A stretch of 64,000 nucleotides of DNA from Mucilaginibacter ginkgonis (GTDB taxonomy: Bacteria; Bacteroidota; Bacteroidia; Sphingobacteriales; Sphingobacteriaceae): the NCBI RefSeq assembly GCF_009754905.2, contig NZ_CP066775.1:3348001-3412000 (forward strand), in the 5' to 3' direction. Below the pieces are notes generated by a model. That model was not told where the DNA came from. It did no database searches and saw only the letters and a program-made list of their open reading frames with translations. Shown here in pieces: positions 35,726 to 43,183 of this stretch. A program made the translations under genes and the position numbers. The first letter of the stretch is position 1; every line of letters begins with the position of its first letter.

Positions 35726-36666
35726 TTCTTCTCGGGTAATTCTAACGGATTGTTTGTAGCAGCAGTTCGCGGCGCCGATATTATATTTACAGATTGAGGC
35801 ATGCCGGGTGAGGGTGAAGATGGTGCGCCACCCTGCGGCATCATACGCATACCGCCGCCCATACTGCCCATAAATGCCTGGGGGTCTTTACGCATCGCTT
35901 CCTGCAATTTGGTATACTCCTTGTCTGTGGTCTTAGCGGCGTCGGCGGGCAGCGCGATCAGATTAGGGTCTTTGTTACTATCGCTTCCGATTAGTTTTAT
36001 CTGGTCGGGGTTGGCGCTTGTAGTAGTTTCAGTTACCGGCGTTGCTTTCGCCTCTTCCATGCCATCGAACTTAAATATTACATCCTTTTTTGCGTCATAC
36101 GCTTCCACGATAAGTCCGGGCAGGCCACTTAATTTCCACGGGCCGGTATGATACGGCAGATCGGGGCAAAACCAAGCCGTATAATCACGCCCGCCTAAAT
36201 GGCCTGTTGCTTTTTGGCAATGCAGCGTACCGAATGAGGTAGTGTCAGCGCTTATCTTCCAGTTAATAATCGGTAGTTGATCCTCTATCAGGTACATGGT
36301 GGCCAACAATTGTTCTTTTCGGTACATTTTATGCACTGTCGGGAATTGGAATATTTCCGCGCGGGTAGTCGGCCGGTTGCCGGTAAGTTTTAAGGTAACC
36401 TGCCCGCTGCCTTTTTGTGCCGCCATTTGTTCTGCGGCTTGCTGGCGCATCATGGCGTCTTGCAATTTTCTGTCGTAACTTCTGTACACACTTGCCGTAG
36501 GGCCTAAAAAGAGCGTCATCTTTTCTGTATAAGGATGTTCGCGGTTGGTAGTGTCCCTTACATGTGTAAAGTTATAATGTACTATTGCCTGGGCCATTTC
36601 AGGCTTTTGTGCCAATGCGGTGCCGGCTAAAGATAGTGCCGCAAAAATTAGGTTGAGTTTTTTCAT
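35722..36666 (-). CDS. GLPGLI family secreted protein
   Basis: A signal peptide (MKKLNLIFAALSLAGTALAQ) begins this 314-residue protein, and the family-defining phrase appears as LSGLPGLIVEAYDAKKDV. Upstream conserved parts include TMYLIEDQLPIINWKI and CQKATGHLGGRDYTAWFCPDLPYHTGPWK. The C-terminal ~50 residues are Met/Pro/Gly-rich (GSMGGGMRMMPQGGAPSSPSPGMP), an odd low-complexity extension that could bind metal. It is the first gene of an operon with the TonB-receptor-like protein and is preceded by a good promoter. The GLPGLI family has no known biochemical role. Confidence 0.93.
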   Translation of the reverse strand: MKKLNLIFAALSLAGTALAQKPEMAQAIVHYNFTHVRDTTNREHPYTEKMTLFLGPTASVYRSYDRKLQDAMMRQQAAEQMAAQKGSGQVTLKLTGNRPTTRAEIFQFPTVHKMYRKEQLLATMYLIEDQLPIINWKISADTTSFGTLHCQKATGHLGGRDYTAWFCPDLPYHTGPWKLSGLPGLIVEAYDAKKDVIFKFDGMEEAKATPVTETTTSANPDQIKLIGSDSNKDPNLIALPADAAKTTDKEYTKLQEAMRKDPQAFMGSMGGGMRMMPQGGAPSSPSPGMPQSVNIISAPRTAATNNPLELPEKK

Positions 36667-36681
36667 TAGTGATAATTAATT

Positions 36682-36707
36682 GGTTTCAAATAAATTAAGT
36701 TGAAACC
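36682..36707. promoter_or_regulatory. Inverted repeat in the GLPGLI operon leader, possible operator
   Basis: GGTTTCAA at 36682-36689 and TTGAAACC at 36700-36707 are perfect 8-bp complements with a 10-nt spacer. The repeat touches the -7 box and covers the expected transcription start, so a bound protein would block transcription. The arms resemble those of the GbsR-gene palindromes, but the spacing differs. Confidence 0.55.
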
Positions 36708-36736
36708 AAATATAACTAATGGTTTAGTTAAACAAA
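36707..36736 (-). promoter_or_regulatory. Bacteroidota sigma-type promoter for the GLPGLI operon
   Basis: On the minus strand TTTG (36733-36736), an 18-bp spacer and TATATTTG (36707-36714) match the TTTG/TAnnTTTG (-33/-7) promoter of Bacteroidota. The start codon is 40 bp downstream at 36666. Confidence 0.75.
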
Positions 36737-36802
36737 GCGCTTTAACATTCCTTAACAAAATTTAACATTCGCAGCGGCTCGCCTCGCGAAAGTTAAGGGC
36801 AT

Positions 36803-36828
36803 AAAAAAACCCGGACTATGCCGGGTTT
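36803..36828 (-). terminator. Terminator after the M28 peptidase gene
   Basis: Stem AAACCCGG (36807-36814) and CCGGGTTT (36821-36828) with a 6-nt loop; the A-run at 36803-36809 becomes the U-tract on the minus strand. It lies 19 bp beyond the peptidase stop. Confidence 0.85.
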
Positions 36829-36846
36829 CTCGATTGTTATTCTGGT

Positions 36847-38412
36847 TTAATTACCTGCTGCCGGTGGCGGTTTAGGTAACTCTTTTCGGGGTATCATATC
36901 TGTGCGCTGCGATGTATTATAAACAAACGAAGCAATTATAGTTGCTGCCTGTTTCAGATCGTCGGCGCTTAAACGGTCATAAGTATCCTGGTTGCTGTGG
37001 TGTGTACGGGTGTTGTAATCCATAGGCTCCTGGATAAACTGGAAGCCGGGGATGCCAACCGCGTCGAAAGACAAATGGTCCGTGCCGCCTGTGTTGCCGA
37101 TGGTTACCGTGCTTGCGCCTAAGTCTTTAAACGGAGCCAGCCAGCTTTGAAATATCGGTCCGGCCGCCTGGTTGCCCTGTAGGTAAATGCCGCGAATCTT
37201 TCCGGTACCGTTATCCAGGTTATAATATGCCGAAACTTTTGCCTGCTCGGGCTTCAAAGTCATGGTTTTTGGATCGCCAAAGTGGTTTAACACATAGTTG
37301 CGTGACCCGAATAAACCCTGCTCTTCTGAAGTCCATAATGCTAAACGGATGGTACGTTTTGGTTTAAAACCAATTGTTTTTAAAATACGCAAAGCCTCCA
37401 TCATTACTGCGCTGCCTGCTGCGTTATCAGTCGCGCCGGTTCCGCCATGCCAAGAATCAAAGTGGCCGCCAAGCATTACCAACTGGTCTTTCAGTTTTTT
37501 ATCTGTACCCGGTATTTCAGCTACTACGTCATAACCTTGCAGGTCGTCTGTATAAAACTTAGTTTGGATATCGGCTTCCATTTGTACGCTGATGCCGCCT
37601 TTTAGCAAACGCACAATGCGCAGGTAATCTTCGCCGCTGGTTTCCAATTCAGGAAGAACAGGTTTTGCATCCTCTGCATAAGATGCACCGTTCGTAGTGA
37701 ACACCGTGCCGTCTGTCCCGCGGGCCTGGCTAAGTATCAGTGCTGCACCTTCGTCCATCAGGAAAGTCGACACGGCTGTGCGCATAGCCATCATACGGCG
37801 GCGGGTCTCAATAAAATTATTTGCATTACCCGGGCGCGGGCCGCGTGGCTGCTCCGGACCAGCTTTCGCCATTTTATCCAGTTCCTCGTCGGTATAACGG
37901 GTCAGATCGGGTTTTAAGCCCTGGGCCAAAGTGGTCTTGGTATCCATGATCACTATCTTGCCTTTCAGCTTGCCTTTGTATTGGTCAAGGTCTGTAACGG
38001 TATCAACCTTCAACAAAACCACGTCAGTTTTAATAGGGCCGTTGGTAGACGGTGTCCATGCTTTAGGGATAGCGATTATAGCATGGTAATACGGAACGGT
38101 AATGGCAGCATAGTTTTTCTGAACGTCCCAGCCCTTACCAAATTTTCCCCAGGGCTCTAAGGCCACATTGCTCATGCCCCAGGTTTTCAACTGGCCCATT
38201 GCCCATTCCTGCGCGTGGCGCAGCTCCGGCGAACCTGATAACCGCGGACCTGATACATCCGTTAGGTAAAAAGCCGTGTTCATTACCTGCGAATGGTTTA
38301 AGCCTTCTTCGCGGATCTTGTTGACCATATCCTGGTCTACAGCCTCTTGCGCGTAAGCGCCGGTAAATACCGAAGCTGCTAAGAGCGCTGTTAAAAGTAG
38401 ATTTCTCTTCAT
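36847..38412 (-). CDS. Secreted M28 family zinc aminopeptidase
   Basis: The signal peptide MKRNLLLTALLAASVFTGAYA begins a 521-residue protein. The M28 metal ligands are visible: His and Asp in GGHFDSWHGGTGATDNAAGSA, Glu-Glu in LWTSEEQGLFGSRNYV, Asp in AYYNLDNGTGKIRG, and His late in the protein (NTRTHHSNQDTYDR). A protease-associated-like segment lies between about residues 120 and 270, and the C-terminus is Pro-rich (ELPKPPPAAGN). It would remove N-terminal residues from peptides in the periplasm or outside. Confidence 0.92.
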   Translation of the reverse strand: MKRNLLLTALLAASVFTGAYAQEAVDQDMVNKIREEGLNHSQVMNTAFYLTDVSGPRLSGSPELRHAQEWAMGQLKTWGMSNVALEPWGKFGKGWDVQKNYAAITVPYYHAIIAIPKAWTPSTNGPIKTDVVLLKVDTVTDLDQYKGKLKGKIVIMDTKTTLAQGLKPDLTRYTDEELDKMAKAGPEQPRGPRPGNANNFIETRRRMMAMRTAVSTFLMDEGAALILSQARGTDGTVFTTNGASYAEDAKPVLPELETSGEDYLRIVRLLKGGISVQMEADIQTKFYTDDLQGYDVVAEIPGTDKKLKDQLVMLGGHFDSWHGGTGATDNAAGSAVMMEALRILKTIGFKPKRTIRLALWTSEEQGLFGSRNYVLNHFGDPKTMTLKPEQAKVSAYYNLDNGTGKIRGIYLQGNQAAGPIFQSWLAPFKDLGASTVTIGNTGGTDHLSFDAVGIPGFQFIQEPMDYNTRTHHSNQDTYDRLSADDLKQAATIIASFVYNTSQRTDMIPRKELPKPPPAAGN

Positions 38413-38436
38413 GTTAAGTTAGTTAATGTGCGAAAA

Positions 38437-38444
38437 CAAACATA
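38437..38444 (-). promoter_or_regulatory. Possible -7 box for the M28 peptidase gene
   Basis: The minus strand reads TATGTTTG, an exact TAnnTTTG match 24 bp upstream of the start codon. The -33 element is not clear. Confidence 0.5.
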
Positions 38445-38992
38445 TCAAATTAGCTGTCAATAATTTAGGGACAGCGCTAACAAATGTGTTACAAATTTGC
38501 CGGGGAGAGATGGTTGCAATTATGAGCAAAAAAATAAATGTCATTCAGGAGCAGAGCGAATCCCAATAGCTATCGGGATTATGCGCTAAATAAGTTATAG
38601 GGTGGTGTGATCTCTTTACGTATACACTCTTCAACAAAAACTATAGACCTTAAAATTAGAATTGTTGTACTAGCTGAAGATTTTGGGCGTTCCCGCTGCG
38701 CAATCGGGCTATTCGTTGCAACTCCTCAGCCGCTCTGCGGCTTGCGGGGTTTTCACTGCTATCCCTAACGCAGGCCAACCGCTTCCCAAACCGTTTTAAA
38801 CAAATAAGCCAGGCAGTTTTTAGTTCCATCCCCTTTGGGGAGGGTTAGGGAGGGGTCAATGTGCGCAAGTAGTATCCGATTATGAGCATCTATTGATCCA
38901 ATCTGCGTGGCAATCTAAATACAGCAAACCGGCCCTGTAGGTCGGGGATTGCTTCTCCGCTTGCAGCGTATCGCAATGACGATCTAATGGGC
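38445..38992. repeat. Gene-free ~550-bp region built from several dispersed repeats
   Basis: No gene is supported. From left to right it holds four repeat-like units. A 22-bp near-palindrome runs AATCCC...GGGATT (38559-38580). A GC-rich stretch follows (38685-38775, GGGCGTTCCCGCTGCGCAAT ... CTATCCCTAACGC). An arm of the CCCCT/AGGGG family has G-runs (38830-38856). The right half of the ATTGCG element lies at 38905-38981 (GCGTGGCAATC ... ATCGCAATGACG). These look like nested or adjacent non-coding repeats. Confidence 0.6.
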
Positions 38993-39685
38993 TTACAAAA
39001 ACTTCAGCACTTCACCGATACTTTCAACCGTTGCAAGCCTTTTATTTTCCACCGTGTGATTAATCGTCTCATGCACCCAGGTAATGTGGTAAGGCACGTG
39101 AATGGCATAACCGCCAACGTTGAGCACGGGCAGCACGTCCGACTTCAGGGAATTACCCACCATCAGCAGTTCCTGCGGCTGAATATCCAGATGTCTGATC
39201 AGTTTCAAATAATTGGCATCATCCTTTTCCGACATGATCTCTACATGGTGAAAATATTTGGTAAGGTCAGACTTGCGCAGCTTACGTTCCTGGTCGAGCA
39301 GGTCACCTTTGGTGGCCACAACCAGCTTGTACCTGCCTTGCAGGTTCTTCAGCACATCTTCAACGCCATCCAGTAACTCGATCGGCTCGTTAAGCATGGC
39401 TTTGCCCAGTACAATGATCTGCGCAATGGTTTCCTGGGTAAGCGTCCCGTTGGTAATGCGCATGGCCGCTTCTATCATGGATAGCACAAAGCCCTTTACC
39501 CCGTAACCATACAGCGGGATATTATCCAGCTCGGTCTTCAGCAGTTCGCGCTCCATGTCATGCAGCGAGGCGTAACCTTCCAGCAGTTTGTAAAATGCTT
39601 CCTCAGTTTTACGGAAGTATGGCTCATTAACCCAAAGCGTATCGTCGGCGTCGAACGCCACCACTTTTATGTGTTTCATTTCCAC
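38993..39685 (-). CDS. HAD family hydrolase
   Basis: This 230-residue HAD-superfamily protein has motif I VVAFDADDTLWVNEP (DxDxT, nucleophile and acid/base Asp both present), motif II KLVVATKGDLLDQE, motif III Lys near MSEKDDANYLKL, and motif IV LLMVGNSLKSDVLPVLNVGGYA, where the usual paired Asp is Asn-Ser...Asp. A helical cap lies between I and II. It probably dephosphorylates a small metabolite in the cytosol, such as a nucleotide or sugar phosphate; the substrate is unknown. It is monocistronic by context. Confidence 0.88.
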   Translation of the reverse strand: MEMKHIKVVAFDADDTLWVNEPYFRKTEEAFYKLLEGYASLHDMERELLKTELDNIPLYGYGVKGFVLSMIEAAMRITNGTLTQETIAQIIVLGKAMLNEPIELLDGVEDVLKNLQGRYKLVVATKGDLLDQERKLRKSDLTKYFHHVEIMSEKDDANYLKLIRHLDIQPQELLMVGNSLKSDVLPVLNVGGYAIHVPYHITWVHETINHTVENKRLATVESIGEVLKFL

Positions 39686-39781
39686 GCTGCAAGTATACTA
39701 ATAAGCCGTTTTGCATAGTGCCTGTGATATAAAATTTACTTTCGGTTTTTTAACGTGGCAGCTATAAGGTAGCTTAGCCTT

Positions 39782-40210
39782 ATGGAAGCACAACCTTTTG
39801 TTATTGAGCATACTATGGACGCCCCGGCAGATAAAGTTTGGGAAGCCATTACCGATAAGGATGAAATGAAGCAGTGGTATTTTGACCTGGCCGAATTTAA
39901 GCCCGAGGTTGGTTATAAGTTTGAGTTCACCGGCGGTTCTGAAGACAAAACCTACCTGCACAAATGCGAAGTGCTGGAAGTTGAACGCGGCGCTAAGCTA
40001 AGCCATACATGGACCTACGACGGATATTCCGGCTATTCGATAGTAAGCTGGCTGCTCACGCCATACGGCAAGGCTACGCGCGTAAAACTGATACATACCG
40101 GTTTGGAAACCTTCCCTAAAGAAAAAGACTTTGCCCGCGAAAGCTTTTCGCAAGGCTGGAACTATATCGTCGGTAAATCACTACCGGACTTTTTGGAGAA
40201 GGCGGGGTAA
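39782..40210 (+). CDS. SRPBCC/AHSA1-like domain protein
   Basis: This 142-residue single-domain protein has the START-like AHSA1 pattern FVIEHTMDAPADKVWEAITDKDEMKQWYFDL, VGYKFEFTGG, GAKLSHTWTYDGYSGYSIVSWLL and a C-terminal helix (SFSQGWNYIVGKSLPDFLEKA). Such proteins bind hydrophobic ligands in a cavity or act in stress; a specific role cannot be assigned. It stands alone between an HAD gene and a repeat-bearing gap. Confidence 0.86.
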   Translation: MEAQPFVIEHTMDAPADKVWEAITDKDEMKQWYFDLAEFKPEVGYKFEFTGGSEDKTYLHKCEVLEVERGAKLSHTWTYDGYSGYSIVSWLLTPYGKATRVKLIHTGLETFPKEKDFARESFSQGWNYIVGKSLPDFLEKAG

Positions 40211-40245
40211 GATAACGTTTATTTCCCCACTTCCACCAATTTACT

Positions 40246-40402
40246 ACTGTCACACCCTGTGACAATGTGTGACAGTTTTCGAGAAAAAATGGCGAATCTG
40301 AAACACTGACACCATTGTGCATGGTTGAAAATGAGGCGTTTGCAGCCCTGACAAGTCCTTGTCAGATACTAATAAGTCAGTATTTGTAGAGAAACTGTCA
40401 CA
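40246..40402. repeat. Cluster of palindromes and direct repeats (ACTGTCACA family)
   Basis: ACTGTCACA occurs at 40246-40254 and again at 40394-40402; its complement TGTGACAGT is at 40268-40276. TGTCACA-N3-TGTGACA (40248-40264) and CTGACAA-N4-TTGTCAG (40348-40365) are perfect palindromes. The cluster fills the gap upstream of the prolyl oligopeptidase gene and could be a regulatory array or a dispersed repeat. Confidence 0.65.
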
Positions 40403-40473
40403 TGTTACACCCGAAGCATCATGTCAGTATTTTTTCTAAATTACCGCCGCTTTCACAATTAATCAAACAAACC

Positions 40474-42591
40474 ATGAACGCCAAAAACCTGCTTTGTTTA
40501 CCTATGTTGGCTATCATCGGCAGCAGCGCCTTCGCCCAAAACATGATCAAAACTTTGCCTTACCCGGTAACCCGTAAAGTGGATACCGTGAATACGTATT
40601 TCGGCACTACCGTGCCCGACCCATACCGCTGGTTAGAAAATGACCGCGCCGAAGATACCAAAGCCTGGGTGCAGGCAGAGAACAAGGTGACGCACGCTTA
40701 CCTGGATCAGATCCCGTTCCGCAATGCCATTCGCCAGCGCCTGGAAGTGCTGCTCAACTACGAGAAGTTCAGCGCGCCAAGTAAACAAGGCGAGTGGACC
40801 TACTACTCGCGCAATAGCGGGCTGCAAAGCCAGAGTGTGGTTTATCGTCAAAAAAACGGCGGCGCGCCTGAGGTTTTTCTCGACCCCAACAAATTTTCAA
40901 AGGATGGTACTACCTCACTGCAAGGCCTCGACTTCAGCAAGGATGGCAGCCTGTCGGCCTACCAGATATCAGAAGGCGGCAGCGACTGGCGCAAAGTAAT
41001 AGTGCTCAATACAAAAGACATTACACAGGTTGGAGATACCCTGCGCAATGTAAAATTCAGCGGCATTGCCTGGAAAGGAAATGATGGCTTTTACTACAGC
41101 AGTTATGACAAACCAAAAGAAGGCAGCCAGCTAAGCGGCATGACCCAATATCATAAATTGTATTACCATAAACTGGGCACATCGCAAAGTACAGATAAAC
41201 TGATCTTCGGCGGGAAGCAAACCCAGCGCCGGTATATTGGCGCCTATTTAACCGAAGATGAACGCTTTCTGGTGATCACAGCTGCCAACAGCACAACGGG
41301 TAATGAACTGTACGTTCAGGACCTGAGCCAGCCCAACAGTGCTATTGTCACCGTGGTAAATAACTTCGACAATGAACATAACGTGATAGACAATGTGGGC
41401 AGCAAGCTGTATATCTACACCAATTTGTACGCACCCAATCACCGCGTGGTAACTGTAGATTTTGCCAACCCAAAACCTAACAACTGGAAAGACCTGATCC
41501 CCCAAACCAAAAATGCATTGAGCGTAAGTACCGGTGGCGGAAAGATCTTTGCCGAATACCTGCAGGATGCAACCTCGCTGGTGCAGCAGTACGACATGAA
41601 CGGTAAGTTGGAACATAACATTGCGCTGCCGGCAGTAGGTACCGCAAGCGGCTTCGGTTCAAAAAAGGATGAAAAGGAAATGTACTACACCTTTACCAAC
41701 TACGTTTACCCGCCAACCATTTTCAAATACGACATTACTACCGGCGCATCTACAGTATTTAAAAAACCAGATGTAAAGTTCGATCCAACGCTGTATGAAT
41801 CTAAACAGGTATTCTATAAATCAAAAGATGGCACCAGCATCCCGATGGTGATCACGTATAAAAAAGGTACGGTAATGAACGGCCATAACCCAACCATGCT
41901 GTATGCTTACGGTGGTTTTGGCGTAAGCCTTACCCCCGCATTCAGTACCAGTAACATTGTGCTGTTAGAGCATGGAGGCATCTATGCCGTGCCAAACCTT
42001 CGCGGCGGCGGCGAGTACGGCGAAACCTGGCACCGTGCAGGCATCAAACTTAAAAAGCAAAATGTGTTTGACGACTTTATTGCCGCTGCAGAATACCTCA
42101 TCAAAAATAAATACACCTCTAAAGATTACCTGGCGATTTCGGGCGGCAGTAATGGTGGCTTGCTCATAGGCGCTACTATGACCCAGCGCCCCGACCTGTG
42201 CAAGGTTGCCTTCCCCGCGGTTGGTGTAATGGACATGCTGCGCTATAATAAATTCACTGCAGGTGCCGGTTGGGCTTATGATTATGGCACCGCCGAAGAT
42301 AATGCAGAAATGTTTAACTACCTGTATCACTACTCGCCGTACCATAATATAAAACCTGCTAATTACCCGGCCACTATGGTCACCACCGCAGACCACGACG
42401 ATCGCGTAGTTCCGGCGCACTCGTTCAAATTTGCTGCCCGTTTGCAGGAAATGCAAAGAGGCCCGGCACCGGTACTTATCCGCATTGAAACTAATGCAGG
42501 GCACGGCGCAGGACAGTCTACCCAGCAGGTGATCAACCAGCAGGCAGACAAGTGGGCGTTTATGTTCGAAAACATGGGCGTGAAGTGGTAG
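40474..42591 (+). CDS. Secreted prolyl oligopeptidase family serine peptidase (S9A)
   Basis: The ATG at 40474 gives a signal peptide (MNAKNLLCLPMLAIIGSSAFAQ); an ATG at 40402 would add 24 residues of palindrome-derived sequence. The ~705-residue protein has an N-terminal beta-propeller (from DPYRWLENDRAEDTKAWV) and a C-terminal alpha/beta hydrolase with Ser559 in SGGSNGGLLI, Asp in TADHDDRVVPAHS and His in NAGHGAG. LRGGGEYGETWH is the conserved loop near the active site. It cleaves short peptides after proline, here in the periplasm. Confidence 0.94.
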   Translation: MNAKNLLCLPMLAIIGSSAFAQNMIKTLPYPVTRKVDTVNTYFGTTVPDPYRWLENDRAEDTKAWVQAENKVTHAYLDQIPFRNAIRQRLEVLLNYEKFSAPSKQGEWTYYSRNSGLQSQSVVYRQKNGGAPEVFLDPNKFSKDGTTSLQGLDFSKDGSLSAYQISEGGSDWRKVIVLNTKDITQVGDTLRNVKFSGIAWKGNDGFYYSSYDKPKEGSQLSGMTQYHKLYYHKLGTSQSTDKLIFGGKQTQRRYIGAYLTEDERFLVITAANSTTGNELYVQDLSQPNSAIVTVVNNFDNEHNVIDNVGSKLYIYTNLYAPNHRVVTVDFANPKPNNWKDLIPQTKNALSVSTGGGKIFAEYLQDATSLVQQYDMNGKLEHNIALPAVGTASGFGSKKDEKEMYYTFTNYVYPPTIFKYDITTGASTVFKKPDVKFDPTLYESKQVFYKSKDGTSIPMVITYKKGTVMNGHNPTMLYAYGGFGVSLTPAFSTSNIVLLEHGGIYAVPNLRGGGEYGETWHRAGIKLKKQNVFDDFIAAAEYLIKNKYTSKDYLAISGGSNGGLLIGATMTQRPDLCKVAFPAVGVMDMLRYNKFTAGAGWAYDYGTAEDNAEMFNYLYHYSPYHNIKPANYPATMVTTADHDDRVVPAHSFKFAARLQEMQRGPAPVLIRIETNAGHGAGQSTQQVINQQADKWAFMFENMGVKW

Positions 42592-42597
42592 CTATTT

Positions 42598-42666
42598 AGA
42601 GCCAAGAACCAAGAGCCAAGAACCAAGAGACAGATTTAATTTATCTTGTTTCTTGCATCTTGATTC
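42598..42666. repeat. Tandem and inverted AAGA/TCTT repeat
   Basis: The 14-bp unit AGAGCCAAGAACCA occurs twice in tandem (42598-42611, 42612-42625), followed by AGAGA. A T-rich inverted counterpart (TCTTGTTTCTTGCATCTTG, 42644-42662) could pair with it. It starts 6 bp after the peptidase stop and may serve as a weak terminator or be a dispersed repeat. Confidence 0.6.
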
Positions 42667-42694
42667 CTGCTTCTTTGAACCATACCTTTACGGC

Positions 42695-43078
42695 GTGAAA
42701 AAGCTCATCGCTATCATCGTACTGCTGTCGCTTATCGGCGGCAATTTTTCGCGGTACTTTGTATATGCAGGTTTCGAGCTAAACCAAAAGTACATAGCAG
42801 AAAAACTGTGTATCAATAAAAACAGGCCATGGCTGCATTGCAACGGTCGCTGCTATTTCATCAAAAAAATTAAGCAAGCCGAAGAAGAAGACCGCAAGCA
42901 ATCGGCAAAAGATAATCTTAACCGCTTAGAGGTTTCGTTTTTCCAGCAGCCAATAATCATTGGATTTATTCAGCCAAAAATTATAAGCCAAGCGCATCAA
43001 CACTTTGCCGCTTATACTTATCTGTATACCAACCATTACCTCGATAGTATCTTCCGTCCGCCAAAGGCGATAGCGTAA
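42695..43078 (+). CDS. Small membrane protein with a CNGRC motif, iron/copper locus
   Basis: The GTG at 42695 is preferred because it begins a membrane anchor/signal (VKKLIAIIVLLSLIGGNFSRYFVYAGF); the open frame continues upstream without signal features. The ~127-residue protein carries LCINKNRPWLHCNGRCYFIKKIKQAEEEDRK, where three cysteines and CNGRC form a likely metal- or disulfide-site facing the periplasm. Similar short proteins commonly precede TonB-dependent metal receptors in Bacteroidota. Here a siderophore receptor and a PepSY protein follow. Its role is unknown; a metal-handling accessory is inferred. Confidence 0.7.
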   Translation: MKKLIAIIVLLSLIGGNFSRYFVYAGFELNQKYIAEKLCINKNRPWLHCNGRCYFIKKIKQAEEEDRKQSAKDNLNRLEVSFFQQPIIIGFIQPKIISQAHQHFAAYTYLYTNHYLDSIFRPPKAIA

Positions 43079-43183
43079 TTCTAAGCCATCCGGCTTAAGG
43101 GTCAATCAAATCCATCTGTTATTTGCATCGGCTAAAGCCGTTTGCTTTATTATTATTTCCGCTTCGCGGGATACTATCTCATT

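Noticed and set aside
40248..40264. CRP-type binding site
   Set aside because: The half-sites are in the reverse order (TGTCACA then TGTGACA) compared with TGTGA-N6-TCACA, so it does not fit the CRP consensus.
42598..42625. Possible CRISPR-like direct repeats
   Set aside because: The units abut without spacers, only two are present, and no cas genes are nearby.
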